Assembly (NCBI GenBank): GCA_023262185.1
Contig: JALRDO010000011.1
Coordinates: forward strand, 319 to 64,318
From: Flavobacteriaceae bacterium
Lineage (GTDB): Bacteria; Bacteroidota; Bacteroidia; Flavobacteriales; Flavobacteriaceae
DNA: 64,000 nucleotides
Direction: 5' to 3'
Part shown: in pieces, positions 17,476 through 26,451 of the stretch
Numbering within the stretch: the stretch's first letter is position 1
Layout: each line of letters begins with the position of its first letter
Notes under the pieces: model-generated
Told to the model about the DNA's origin: nothing
Databases searched by the model: none
The model's input: the letters and a program-made list of their open reading frames with translations, nothing else
Position numbers and translations under genes: made by a program

Positions 17476-18237
17476 TTAGTTACTCAGCTTTATTCTTCGT
17501 AATTCACGGTCTTTCATCCAGCCCGATTGCCCATTTGCGATACGAATATGGGTATAATCTTGATAGCGTTCTAGAAGTTGAACTTTGGTACCCTCATGCA
17601 GTTCAAACACTACCGGCGCCTCTTCTTTTGGCTCTGATAAGACCAATACTCTAGCGGCATAAATGATTGCGGATTGATCTTTTTCTGCGAGATTTTTTGC
17701 TTTTAAGGTGAGTCCAAACACACTCAGAGCCAAAGCGTAGAAAGTGATTGATGCAGTGAACCAAAGTCGTTTGCTCGTCTTTCTATAGTATAAGAAGAGA
17801 ACAAGACCAGCGACACCCAAAACCATACTGATCAATGCCCAAACCACTGTCGATAACGAAGAAAAGAAGCTTTTAACTACGCGTTGCCCAAGAGGCAATG
17901 GGAGCGGATCGATCTTATCTAACCGCTGATTCTCGGCGAAGGTGAGGTTGTTTAAAATGCGCTCGTCTGACGGGTCAACCAATAAACCCCGTTCGTAGTA
18001 GAGTATGCTTGCAGCAGTGTTATCGCTTTTAAAGTAGGCATTGCCAAGGTTGAAATAGAGCTCTGCCGAATGTATCCCTTGACCTAATATCGTTTGATAA
18101 AGCGATATGGCTTCATCGTAGTCTTCAGCGACATAGGCTTCATTCGCCCTATCAAATAATTCATTCGGATCATCAGACTGCGCGAGTACGAAGGTTGTGC
18201 ATAAAAGAAAAGCGAAAAGTATTCTTAAACGGCTCAT
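17476..18237 (-). CDS. batE: Aerotolerance protein BatE (TPR and SH3-like)
   Basis: A 253-residue protein with a signal peptide (1-20, ending VLAQ), two to three TPR units to about residue 110 (AYVAEDYDEAISLYQTIL, AELYFNLGNAYFKSD), two membrane spans near 130-175, and a C-terminal bacterial SH3 domain (VFELHEGTKVQLLERY, ending NGQSGWMKDRELRRI). This architecture is that of BatE, the last product of the Bacteroidota aerotolerance operon, thought to act at the inner membrane and periplasm with the other Bat proteins. It overlaps batD by 4 nt. The molecular function of the complex is not settled. Confidence 0.88.
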   Translation of the reverse strand: MSRLRILFAFLLCTTFVLAQSDDPNELFDRANEAYVAEDYDEAISLYQTILGQGIHSAELYFNLGNAYFKSDNTAASILYYERGLLVDPSDERILNNLTFAENQRLDKIDPLPLPLGQRVVKSFFSSLSTVVWALISMVLGVAGLVLFLYYRKTSKRLWFTASITFYALALSVFGLTLKAKNLAEKDQSAIIYAARVLVLSEPKEEAPVVFELHEGTKVQLLERYQDYTHIRIANGQSGWMKDRELRRIKLSN

Positions 18238-20030
18238 TTCTCGTTTGCTTTTGATTGAATGAGTTCCACTAAGCGTTGCAGACTTACCAAATCAGATTGC
18301 ATATCGCTGCTGCTTGCAGGACTATATTTAATCAGGTTAACCTTGTTCATGAGACTGACAATTTCATGCGAGTCTTTTTCTTCAAATGACGTTTTATTCA
18401 GTAGTTCTTTGAGATGGTTCTCAGAAATGCCCAGTGTACTTTGAGTCATTACCAATGACAAAGAATGATCTAAGATTTTTGAGACCGCATCATAGAAAGC
18501 ATCTTTGCTGTTAGAAGCCAATGCTTTTTCGGCCTCAGCTGACAATTGTTTAAGACGTTTTTGATGCGAACGCTTAACTTTTGAGGCGCTTGATCTCTGA
18601 GAATTCACTACGAATTTTTGTACGAGGCTTATAGCAAGAGGTGCTGCTATGAGCAATAGAAGAATCATGAGATGCACACTTCCGCCAGGCCAGGTTGTCT
18701 TTGAAATAGGTAAAAAAACCGAGCTAAAGGAATTTGAGACGAACGCATTGGCTGCATTGATAGAAGGACTAACCTCTTTCGCTGTCTCAGCAGTTGCCGA
18801 TGAAGAAGCCGCCGCTCTGCGCGGTCCGTTTTCGACCTCTACAGTGAGAGGAATAGAACTCAGCTCGATATAGACTTCTTTTTCAGGATCAAAATAATTG
18901 AAGCTTAGCGCATCTACAGGGTAACTTCCGACATACCGAGGTACCACGGTATAGGTGTCACTCACCTTACCGCGCATACCATTGCTGCTTACGGTCACTT
19001 CATCGCTAAACTCGGGCTCGTATAGCTCTAAAGAAGAAGGGAGGTTCAATTCAGGAAGCCTTAAGAGCTTCAAGTTTCCTGATCCAGAAACTTCTACACG
19101 AATTTGCATCGATTCGTTGGCATCGAGACGAGTCTTATCTGCAGTAGCATCAAAACTAAATGACCCTACGGCTCCACTGAAGTTCTCTGGACGCCCTTCT
19201 GTGGGCAAGGCTTTGACGTTAATTACTGACGAACCCGCAGAAACCACCTTAGTGGCGGATCTGAGTATAGGATCTCCAAAAAAGTCTCTACGGCCAGTAG
19301 GAATCTGAACATAGAGCTCAAGCGAAAAAGGTTCAATAGGAAGCTCACCTGATTTTTGCGGATAGAGAACAACCTGCTTAAGATCTACTGCATTAAAGAC
19401 CTCGTTTCTATAAGTTGTTTTGCGCGTTTCATACTCACTTATAGAAATATCTTGACTCCAGAAATTATTGTAGGCCGGATTGTCTGCGGGAACAAAGTTG
19501 TTAATGTAAACTTGCGGAGAAAAGTAGAGGGTATAGGTTACCAACACAGCCTCGTTTTCATAAGGATTGGGCTTAGAAATAGAGGCCACCAAATACAGGC
19601 TTTCATTGGCAACATCTTGGGCGGTTTTCGGGGCATTCGGATTCGCCACTGCCGCTGTAATCTCAACCTTTTTTTCTTCGGTGGCGTAGCGCTCCCCTTC
19701 TATGGTGATGAATGCGGGGCCGATCTCGAGAAGTCCTTGCTTTTTGGGTCTAAGCACATAGGTGTAAGATTTTGAAAAGCTTCGTTTACCATTAATCCAC
19801 GAAGAACTGATAGACTGAGAAGGCCCCATCAACACTTCAAAATCGTCAAATGCAGGAGGCTCAAACAGATCTCCGTCTTTATTCATCTCGAACGATACGC
19901 GAAGTCGCTCGTTTAGCCCCAAACGGTTTTTACTCACAACCACCTCAAACTTCGTCTGCTCTTCTTGAGAATAGCCCAAGAAAGCAGAAAGCAGCAGCGT
20001 CGTAAATAGTAAATACCGTTTCATTACCAA
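18234..20030 (-). CDS. batD: Aerotolerance protein BatD
   Basis: A 598-residue protein: signal peptide 1-21, a series of beta-rich domains each starting with the kind of sequence RLGLNERLRVSFEM, then one membrane span near 440-460 (MILLLLIAAPLAISLV), and a basic cytoplasmic tail of about 130 residues. It matches BatD (oxygen-tolerance family). It overlaps batC by 7 nt and batE by 4 nt. The low-complexity Ala/Ser stretch before the membrane span probably links the periplasmic part to it. Bat proteins are linked to survival of oxidative stress and envelope integrity in Bacteroides and related bacteria. Confidence 0.88.
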   Translation of the reverse strand: MVMKRYLLFTTLLLSAFLGYSQEEQTKFEVVVSKNRLGLNERLRVSFEMNKDGDLFEPPAFDDFEVLMGPSQSISSSWINGKRSFSKSYTYVLRPKKQGLLEIGPAFITIEGERYATEEKKVEITAAVANPNAPKTAQDVANESLYLVASISKPNPYENEAVLVTYTLYFSPQVYINNFVPADNPAYNNFWSQDISISEYETRKTTYRNEVFNAVDLKQVVLYPQKSGELPIEPFSLELYVQIPTGRRDFFGDPILRSATKVVSAGSSVINVKALPTEGRPENFSGAVGSFSFDATADKTRLDANESMQIRVEVSGSGNLKLLRLPELNLPSSLELYEPEFSDEVTVSSNGMRGKVSDTYTVVPRYVGSYPVDALSFNYFDPEKEVYIELSSIPLTVEVENGPRRAAASSSATAETAKEVSPSINAANAFVSNSFSSVFLPISKTTWPGGSVHLMILLLLIAAPLAISLVQKFVVNSQRSSASKVKRSHQKRLKQLSAEAEKALASNSKDAFYDAVSKILDHSLSLVMTQSTLGISENHLKELLNKTSFEEKDSHEIVSLMNKVNLIKYSPASSSDMQSDLVSLQRLVELIQSKANEK

Positions 20031-20857
20031 TCTTTTTCCACTTTTAATTTACGCCCTTGTACCTTCTGAGCGTTCATTTTTTCTTGAACTTTATTTTCCT
20101 CGTTTTGAAGCGCCTGTAATAAGGCCTCTATTTGCTCTTTAGAAAGTTCTTGCGGCTGTGGGCTGTTGTTTTGAGGTTGATCTTCTGGCTTTCTTCCTTG
20201 TTCTTGCTTCTGATCTCCGTCTCCTTTCTTCTGTTCTTCTTTTTCTTGCTGATCGTCTCCACCTTTGTCAGACTGATCTTGTTCTGAATCCGACTCATCC
20301 TGATCTCCTTTCTCTTCAGAATCTCCTCCTTCATTCTGCTGATCTTGATCTTGATTCTCTTGGTCCTGATCTTGGTTCTGATCTTGGTCTTGATTCTGAT
20401 CGTTTTGTTGTTGTTCGTCTTCAAGCATTTTTTTTGCTAAAGCATAATTGTAGCGCGTTTCATCGTCATCTGGATTCTTCTTGAGCGCCTCTTTGTAGGC
20501 CTGAACGGCATTTTCGTAATCCTTCCGTTTCATGAAGACATTTCCCATGTTGTGAAAGGCCTGATGACTTAAGCTTTCACTTGTAGCCTTTTGGCTAGCC
20601 GCCTTAAAATGTCCAAAAGATTCTTCTGCTGCCCCAATCTCGAAAAGGGTATTACCCAAATTGTAGTCTGCAATAGCATTCAAGGTGTCTTGAGCACTAG
20701 CAGTTCTGAACGACTGCTCGGCTTTGCTGCTTTCTGATTGGTCAATAAAGAGCACGCCTTCATAGGTGTTCTTTAGGCTTTCTTTTGGCGACTGCTGCGC
20801 CAGCGAGGCTCCAGAAGTACCTACAATCAACATTAAAAACAAAATCAAACTTCTCAT
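20024..20857 (-). CDS. batC: Aerotolerance TPR protein BatC
   Basis: A 277-residue exported protein. A signal peptide (1-20, ending SLAQ) is followed by TPR units around residues 60-140 (LSHQAFHNMGNVFMKRKDYENAVQAYKEAL). Residues about 145-230 are an unusual Asp/Gln/Glu/Lys-rich low-complexity run built from DQ and NQ dipeptides. The C-terminal 45 residues are charged and may be helical. TPR content and position between batB and batD identify BatC. The repeat tract may vary in length between strains. Overlaps are 4 nt with batB and 7 nt with batD. Confidence 0.87.
   Translation of the reverse strand: MRSLILFLMLIVGTSGASLAQQSPKESLKNTYEGVLFIDQSESSKAEQSFRTASAQDTLNAIADYNLGNTLFEIGAAEESFGHFKAASQKATSESLSHQAFHNMGNVFMKRKDYENAVQAYKEALKKNPDDDETRYNYALAKKMLEDEQQQNDQNQDQDQNQDQDQENQDQDQQNEGGDSEEKGDQDESDSEQDQSDKGGDDQQEKEEQKKGDGDQKQEQGRKPEDQPQNNSPQPQELSKEQIEALLQALQNEENKVQEKMNAQKVQGRKLKVEKDW
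20338..20402. repeat. Simple hexanucleotide-like repeat inside batC
   Basis: Degenerate copies of a 6-nt unit (GATCAG / AACCAA / GATCAA on minus) encode the DQDQNQ run. Such tracts can slip during replication by whole codons. Boundaries are approximate. Confidence 0.6.
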
Positions 20858-21909
20858 TTGCGTCGCAATCTTATTCTTGAAATTAGACTTTTAGTTTTTC
20901 GTTCGAATAATGCGGCATCGATAAACAACAGGAGTAGCGCCGCACCGATGAACCATTGAAATTGATCTTTGTAAGCCGAATAGGTTTGGGTTTCAAAAGC
21001 GGTTTTATCCAGTCGATCTAAGAAAGACTTGAGGGCTTCAATGGCTTCTGCTGTATCTGAAGATTCTATAAAGGTTCCTGACGTCTGTTCAGAGAGCATC
21101 ATGAGGTAGGTGTCGTTTCGCTTAGAGATCACGACGTTGCCGTCGGAGTCTTTCTTAAAGCTTTGACCCTTTCCATTGGATTTTTCAGGTATTGGAGCTC
21201 CTTCTGGAGTTCCTAAGGCGATACTTACTATATAGATACCAGACTCTTTTGCGATCGAACCTGCTGCTTCGATCCCTGCTTCGCTGTGATCTTCTCCATC
21301 TGATAGCAGAACGAGCACTTTGCTTGTCACTCCTTGTGGATCGTAGAAGGTGCTCGCAAGTTTTACCGCTTCATTGATCGCAGTTCCTTGCGAAGACATC
21401 ATGTCGGTATTGACACCGCGCAAGAACATTTTTGCTGCTCCGTAGTCTGTTGTGATTGGAAGTTGAGGAAAAGCAGTGGCCGCATAAGTAATCATTCCAA
21501 TGCGATCACCAGTCAGTTGATTCAGCGTTTCAGACACGATGCGCTTTGCCTTCTCAATGCGGTTTGGCGCAATGTCTTCTGCGAGCATACTTTTTGACAC
21601 ATCTATGGCAAAAACAATGTCAACCCCTTCGCGTTTTACGGTGCCCAGTTGAGTTCCAATTTTCGGATTTGCCAATGCTACAAAAAGAAGGCCAACTGAT
21701 AACAACAGGAGAACAAACTTTAAGACAGGTCTAACTTTTGAACGCTCTGGGGCCAAGCGATCAAGCACAACTGCCCTCAGCTCTGGGTTGGGCTGCGCAG
21801 CGCTTAATACCTTTCTTTGCCACCAACGTTTGTATGCGTAAAGCGCCAATAGAACCCCTAGGGCTATTAGCCCGTAATTCAGATAATATGGAAGGTCTAG
21901 GAGTATCAC
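20854..21909 (-). CDS. batB: Aerotolerance VWA protein BatB
   Basis: A 351-residue membrane-anchored von Willebrand A protein. Membrane spans lie near residues 7-24 and 60-80 and at the C-terminus (WFIGAALLLLFIDAALF). The VWA domain (about 85-300) has a complete metal-ion-dependent adhesion site: DVSKS, the Thr in PITTDYG, and LSDGEDHS. It overlaps batA by 4 nt and batC by 4 nt. BatA and BatB are paralogues thought to form a membrane complex that may be acted on by the MoxR ATPase. Confidence 0.9.
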   Translation of the reverse strand: MILLDLPYYLNYGLIALGVLLALYAYKRWWQRKVLSAAQPNPELRAVVLDRLAPERSKVRPVLKFVLLLLSVGLLFVALANPKIGTQLGTVKREGVDIVFAIDVSKSMLAEDIAPNRIEKAKRIVSETLNQLTGDRIGMITYAATAFPQLPITTDYGAAKMFLRGVNTDMMSSQGTAINEAVKLASTFYDPQGVTSKVLVLLSDGEDHSEAGIEAAGSIAKESGIYIVSIALGTPEGAPIPEKSNGKGQSFKKDSDGNVVISKRNDTYLMMLSEQTSGTFIESSDTAEAIEALKSFLDRLDKTAFETQTYSAYKDQFQWFIGAALLLLFIDAALFERKTKSLISRIRLRRK

Positions 21910-22910
21910 GACAAGGCCTCTTTAAACAAGGTATATTTTAAAAGTGCTTCTATTAAGAGCAGCGTTAAGGCTGCGATTACCCAAAATCTATAATGTTCAT
22001 CATAGGTGTAGAAAGAGAATTCTTCTACCTCTGTTTTCTCGAGCTGATTGATCTCATCATAAATCTCTTCAAGACTTTGGTTGTCAGTGGCACGGTAGTA
22101 GGCACCTCCTGTTAAGGAGGCAATTTCTTCTAGCAGTTGCTCGTCAATTTCAACGGTTCTCATCCCATATCTAAAGCTTCCGTCTGCATTGTAGGCAATA
22201 GGGGTTAATGAGTTGCCGTTAGTTCCGATACCTATTGTATAAATTTTGATGCCGTATTCTAAGGCCATATTGGCGGCCGTTTGAGGCTCTATGAATCCAC
22301 TGTTGTTCACCCCGTCTGTAAGCAGAATGATCACCTTTGAGAGCCCATCGCTTTCTTTGAGACGATTTACTGCAGTGGCGAGTCCCATGCCTATGGCGGT
22401 GCCGTCTTCTATCGCTCCATAATCTAGCTCTTTTAAGGCAGAAAGCGTGATTTCAGTGTCGGTGGTCAGAGGGGTTTTTGTATAACTTTCTCCGGCATAG
22501 ACGACTAGGCCCAAGCGGTCGTTTAAGCGATCGAGTACAAACTTAGAAGCAACCTCTTTTAAGGCCTCTAATCTGTTCGGCTTGAGATCTTTTGCCAACA
22601 TACTCGAACTCACATCAATAGAGAGCACGATGTCTATCCCTTCTGTTGTGGTCGTTCTTGTATTCACCCCTGAGGTCTGAGGACGAGCTAGAGCTGCCAC
22701 CAGAAAGCCTAAGGCCAAAAACCTCAGCAGGTACAACGATCTGCGACCTTTTGCCACCCATGAGTCAAGGCTTGCGCGATCTGAAGAGAAGTAGAATACT
22801 GCTGATTGAGGTCCTTTTCGCGTGAGTCGCCATAGCAATAGGGCGGCTATTGGAACCAAAGCCCAAAACCAGTACGCGTCTCTAAAAGATTGCCAAATTC
22901 CAGGGTTCAT
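21906..22910 (-). CDS. batA: Aerotolerance VWA protein BatA
   Basis: A 334-residue VWA protein with N-terminal spans near 12-25 and 58-76 and a C-terminal span (FWVIAALTLLLIEALL). The metal site is intact (DVSSS, TPLTTDTE, LTDGVNNSG). The DLKPNRLEALK segment after the metal loop is shared with BatB. It overlaps both neighbours by 4 nt. It is the first of the two VWA genes, the usual place for BatA. Confidence 0.9.
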   Translation of the reverse strand: MNPGIWQSFRDAYWFWALVPIAALLLWRLTRKGPQSAVFYFSSDRASLDSWVAKGRRSLYLLRFLALGFLVAALARPQTSGVNTRTTTTEGIDIVLSIDVSSSMLAKDLKPNRLEALKEVASKFVLDRLNDRLGLVVYAGESYTKTPLTTDTEITLSALKELDYGAIEDGTAIGMGLATAVNRLKESDGLSKVIILLTDGVNNSGFIEPQTAANMALEYGIKIYTIGIGTNGNSLTPIAYNADGSFRYGMRTVEIDEQLLEEIASLTGGAYYRATDNQSLEEIYDEINQLEKTEVEEFSFYTYDEHYRFWVIAALTLLLIEALLKYTLFKEALS

Positions 22911-24421
22911 AACTCGGTACTTACATTAATAGAATCTAAGATTCGTTTAATTGCTTTGTTCGCCCAACGGTCTTCGGCCTCTCCGAGTATAACTACCTCT
23001 TGAGCAAACTTAGGTCCTCCGAAGATCAAGTGCTCGTAATGTATGAGGGTATTGTCTTTATTGGTTGCCGTCCCATATGAACGATATCCTTGAATATCAT
23101 TCGGAGTAGTGAATAGCTCTCCTTTGGGTATAATATTAGTGAGTCCATCCGCCTCAAAAGCACTGAGCTGTTCTTCAGATTTTGCCCTGAAATCAAGTTC
23201 TGCTTGAGATTCGTCTAAGAGGACTTTTACGAGAATCTTAAAATGAGTTGAGGGGTGTTGGTATACAAAGACACCCTCTTCGCGAATGAGCGCTTCAGGA
23301 CTCTCTATAGTTACCGGAGGAAATCCGTAAGAAGATTGTACCCATTCTTGTTCATACATTCTTTTAGAGCGGTTCAGCATCAAGGCGTCTACTGCGTTAT
23401 CAAATCCTACCTGCAGGCCGTAAATTCCAAAAGAAGCTAAGGCTAAAACCACCATAGATACGGCGATCAAAATTTTGGTCCGCCTTGATTTTTGTTGCAC
23501 GGGTTGAACGACCACTTCTTCGATTTCGGCTTTTTTCTTCTCTTCAAGCTGTGTCAAGATTCTCATGAACAGCTCTAGATCCTTATGCACTTCATCGATG
23601 CCTACTGACCAATTGGCGAACTTGGCCAAATCACTGCGCTCTAAAGTCTTCTCAAGGGTTAAAAGTTGTTCTTGTGCAATATCGTACCGCTCGCTTTCGT
23701 TGAGTTGATACAACAAGAGCATCAGTTCAGCCGAGGTGCGTTCGTTCGCTGAAAAGCCTAGACGGACACTGATGTATCTTTTGAACCCAACTGAGGCCCT
23801 GTAATACAACTGCGTAATTTCAATGTCGTTAGTGTTTGCTCTTAGCGATTCAAACAAACGTTGGGTCTCTTCAAATGGATCTAAAGGAGGCGTAGCCTCT
23901 TTCTTTATTTTTTTATAAATGAAGTAGCCCAGAGCTGCTGCTGCCAGAACAACAATAGCAATAATAAGGTAGAACAAGGAACGATCCGGACGGTCGACCT
24001 TCACTAAAGATTTGATTCCGTATAGACCTTGTTTGGTGGTGTCTACCGCCACATCTTGAATGTAAATTTCAAGCTTGGGCGTTAAGTAAGGCCTTTTATC
24101 TATTGTGACCTGTTGAGGAGTAATTTTAAAATTCCCGGGGTCAAAGGCACTGAGTACATAAGACTTTTCTAGAATCAATTGAGGTCTTTGAGCCAAGGTG
24201 TCTGTACTTCCTATTTTAATCACCTCGATCGGACTGAAGGTCTGCCCTTCAGGAAACACCACTGTAGATTCTGGCTCAGCTTGCGCGGTGATGGTGGCAG
24301 TCAGCTGTTCGCCAATCAGTAAGCTGTCGCGATCGATCGCTATAGACACGTCTTGCCCATAGGCGCTCAGAAAGCCCCCAAAAAGAGAAAGAAGAGAAAA
24401 AGCAATTTGACGAATGGACAT
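22907..24421 (-). CDS. BatD-like / DUF4381-type membrane protein in the Bat operon
   Basis: A 504-residue protein with a signal peptide (1-22), a short BatD-like beta domain (about 24-125), a membrane span near 150-168 (FYLIIAIVVLAAAALGYF) and a cytoplasmic helical domain (about 180-300) that resembles DUF4381. A second span near 315-335 is followed by a C-terminal periplasmic domain of about 160 residues. The upper half fits the protein normally found between DUF58 and batA. The last 160 residues (IESPEALIREEGVFVYQHP and after) I do not recognise. It overlaps DUF58 by 1 nt and batA by 4 nt. Confidence 0.75.
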   Translation of the reverse strand: MSIRQIAFSLLSLFGGFLSAYGQDVSIAIDRDSLLIGEQLTATITAQAEPESTVVFPEGQTFSPIEVIKIGSTDTLAQRPQLILEKSYVLSAFDPGNFKITPQQVTIDKRPYLTPKLEIYIQDVAVDTTKQGLYGIKSLVKVDRPDRSLFYLIIAIVVLAAAALGYFIYKKIKKEATPPLDPFEETQRLFESLRANTNDIEITQLYYRASVGFKRYISVRLGFSANERTSAELMLLLYQLNESERYDIAQEQLLTLEKTLERSDLAKFANWSVGIDEVHKDLELFMRILTQLEEKKKAEIEEVVVQPVQQKSRRTKILIAVSMVVLALASFGIYGLQVGFDNAVDALMLNRSKRMYEQEWVQSSYGFPPVTIESPEALIREEGVFVYQHPSTHFKILVKVLLDESQAELDFRAKSEEQLSAFEADGLTNIIPKGELFTTPNDIQGYRSYGTATNKDNTLIHYEHLIFGGPKFAQEVVILGEAEDRWANKAIKRILDSINVSTEL

Positions 24422-25308
24422 TAGCTTTTCGATTTAAAAAAGGCGAGTAATTTTTTTACGTGATCGTCATTAATTTCACAGCGTACCACCGGTGCGCCGA
24501 CCTTTTTAAAGGTGTCTTCGAAATAACTTTGCTGCCGCTGAATCTTTTCTTCATAGGCCTTTCTGAGCTTTGTCGAAGAGGTGTCTATATAAGCCGTTTT
24601 GCCACTCTCAAGGTCTTTGATCGGAACCAACCCCAGTTGAGGCAACTGCAATTCATTGGCATCGTATACACAGATTGCATTGAGGTCATGTCGTTTATTT
24701 ACAATTCTCAAGGCCTTTTCGTAGTTCTCGTCAATGAAATCAGATAGCACGAAAACAATAGTTTTCTTTTTGAGGTATTTAGAAATACCACTAAAGGCCT
24801 CATTCAGATTGGTGCCTCTCTGGCTGTTCATCCGCTCTCTATCACCTAAAACAAGTAGTTCTCGAATGATTCTAAGCAGGTGAGACTTCCCTTTTTTTGG
24901 AGCGATAAAACGCTCAACAGTGTCTGAGAATGCAAGTAAGCCTACCTTATCGTTGTTTTGTAGGGCTGAAAAAGCTAGAATAGCAGCGATTTCAATACTT
25001 TTTTCGATTTTGGTTTGGCTTGAAGTCGAAAAAATACCAGACGGGCTAACGTCTACTACGAGCATCAGTGTGAGCTCTCGCTCTTCTTCAAACACTTTAG
25101 AATAGGGCTCGCGGTTGCGTGCAGTCACATTCCAGTCGATGGTTCTAACGTCGTCTCCGTACTCATATTTTCGCACCTCGCTAAAGGTCATACCACGACC
25201 CTTGAATGAAGAGTGATAGGCACCTCCAAACAAATCGTCAGAAAGCCTGCGCGTTTTAAGCTCAATCTTGCGAACGCGGGCGAGAATATCAGATACGTTT
25301 TTATCCAT
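24421..25308 (-). CDS. DUF58 domain protein of the Bat operon
   Basis: A 295-residue cytoplasmic protein. SSFKGRGMTFSEVRKYEYGDDVRTIDW spans the DUF58 core, and a VWA-like second half has DVSPSGIF, RGTNLNEA and LSDFIDENY, so a DxSxS metal site appears intact. DUF58 proteins are constant partners of MoxR ATPases and are thought to be substrates or adaptors in assembly of metal-binding complexes. It lies 4 nt after moxR. ATG at 25306-25308 is the natural start. Confidence 0.92.
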   Translation of the reverse strand: MDKNVSDILARVRKIELKTRRLSDDLFGGAYHSSFKGRGMTFSEVRKYEYGDDVRTIDWNVTARNREPYSKVFEEERELTLMLVVDVSPSGIFSTSSQTKIEKSIEIAAILAFSALQNNDKVGLLAFSDTVERFIAPKKGKSHLLRIIRELLVLGDRERMNSQRGTNLNEAFSGISKYLKKKTIVFVLSDFIDENYEKALRIVNKRHDLNAICVYDANELQLPQLGLVPIKDLESGKTAYIDTSSTKLRKAYEEKIQRQQSYFEDTFKKVGAPVVRCEINDDHVKKLLAFFKSKS

Positions 25309-25312
25309 TGCG

Positions 25313-26296
25313 TTAAGGCACTTGAACGGCGCTTACAATCTTATCGATGATGGCTTCTGAAGTGATGAGATCGGCTTCTGCTTCATAGGTCAGACCGATA
25401 CGGTGACGCAATACGTCTTTAATAATAGCACGCACATCTTCAGGAATCACAAACCCTCGGCCTTGGATAAAGGCATAGCACTTCGCTGCCTTGGCCAGTG
25501 AAATACTACCACGAGGAGAAGCTCCAAAATTGATGTAGGCCTCTAATGAATCTAAACCATATTTCGCAGGATATCGCGTGGCGAAGATGAGGTCTACAAT
25601 GTAGGTCTCTATTTTTTCGTCTAAGTACACTTCAGCGGCAGCCTCCTGAGCTTTAAGCAGGGCTTTAGCGGTCATCACGGGCTTGATAGCCTCACCGGCT
25701 TGGTCAAGGTTTTGGCGGATGATCACGCGTTCTTCCTCAGCTTGGGGATAGTCAATTACTACCTTAAGCATGAAGCGGTCTACCTGTGCTTCAGGTAGGG
25801 TATAGGTTCCTTCTTGTTCTACAGGGTTTTGAGTAGCCATCACCAAGAAAGGACTTTCAAGTTTGAAAGTCTCGTCTCCAATAGTGACTTGGCGTTCTTG
25901 CATCGCTTCTAGAAGAGCAGACTGCACCTTAGCAGGAGCCCTGTTGATCTCGTCTGCCAAGACAAAATTTGCGAAAACCGGCCCTTTCTTTACGTCAAAC
26001 CGCTGCTCGTTCATATTGTAAATCACTGTTCCGATGACATCGGCAGGCAAGAGGTCTGGTGTAAATTGAATTCTGCTAAAGCTTCCCTTTACAGCCTGTG
26101 CAAGCGAGTTGATGGCTAAGGTTTTGGCCAATCCAGGGACACCCTCTAGCAAAATGTGTCCCTTTGCTAAAAGCCCAATCAGTAAGCTGTCAACCATGTG
26201 CTTTTGACCCACAACCTTCTTAGAAAGCTCGGATCTTAAGACACTTATAAACGCACTTTCTTGTGCAATTTTCTCATTCAAAGCAGTTATATCCAC
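25313..26296 (-). CDS. moxR: MoxR-family AAA ATPase
   Basis: A 327-residue AAA+ ATPase. Walker A is GVPGLAKT, Walker B is LADEINRAP, sensor 1 is in MATQNPVEQEG, and a helical lid follows (FGASPRGSISLAKAAK). MoxR proteins act as chaperones on VWA-domain proteins, in line with the downstream DUF58, BatA and BatB genes. It is the first gene of an eight-gene minus-strand operon. The 155-nt gap to the divergent aldo/keto reductase holds no exact TAnnTTTG box on either strand, so the operon promoter was not located. Confidence 0.96.
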   Translation of the reverse strand: MDITALNEKIAQESAFISVLRSELSKKVVGQKHMVDSLLIGLLAKGHILLEGVPGLAKTLAINSLAQAVKGSFSRIQFTPDLLPADVIGTVIYNMNEQRFDVKKGPVFANFVLADEINRAPAKVQSALLEAMQERQVTIGDETFKLESPFLVMATQNPVEQEGTYTLPEAQVDRFMLKVVIDYPQAEEERVIIRQNLDQAGEAIKPVMTAKALLKAQEAAAEVYLDEKIETYIVDLIFATRYPAKYGLDSLEAYINFGASPRGSISLAKAAKCYAFIQGRGFVIPEDVRAIIKDVLRHRIGLTYEAEADLITSEAIIDKIVSAVQVP

Positions 26297-26451
26297 GATC
26301 TTCGGTTTTTACTCAGATTTTTGTGGGCGCAAATTGATAATTCTATCCCGACCTCCTTGTTAATTATTGGTTAAAAAAGCCCAATTTATCTAGGCTTGAG
26401 GCTTATTTAGACCGTTTTAAAAATCGTATTTTCAACCCAAAGAATTTTCAC

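Noticed and set aside
19356-19775. 139-codon open frame on plus within batD
   Set aside because: Antisense to batD, which has a clear signal peptide and domain structure.
20338-20402. Repeat tract considered as a CRISPR or regulatory array
   Set aside because: Units are 6 nt, in phase with codons, with no spacers.
20158-20484. Long frames in other phases over the batC repeat tract
   Set aside because: They arise because the 6-nt repeat is open in several frames.
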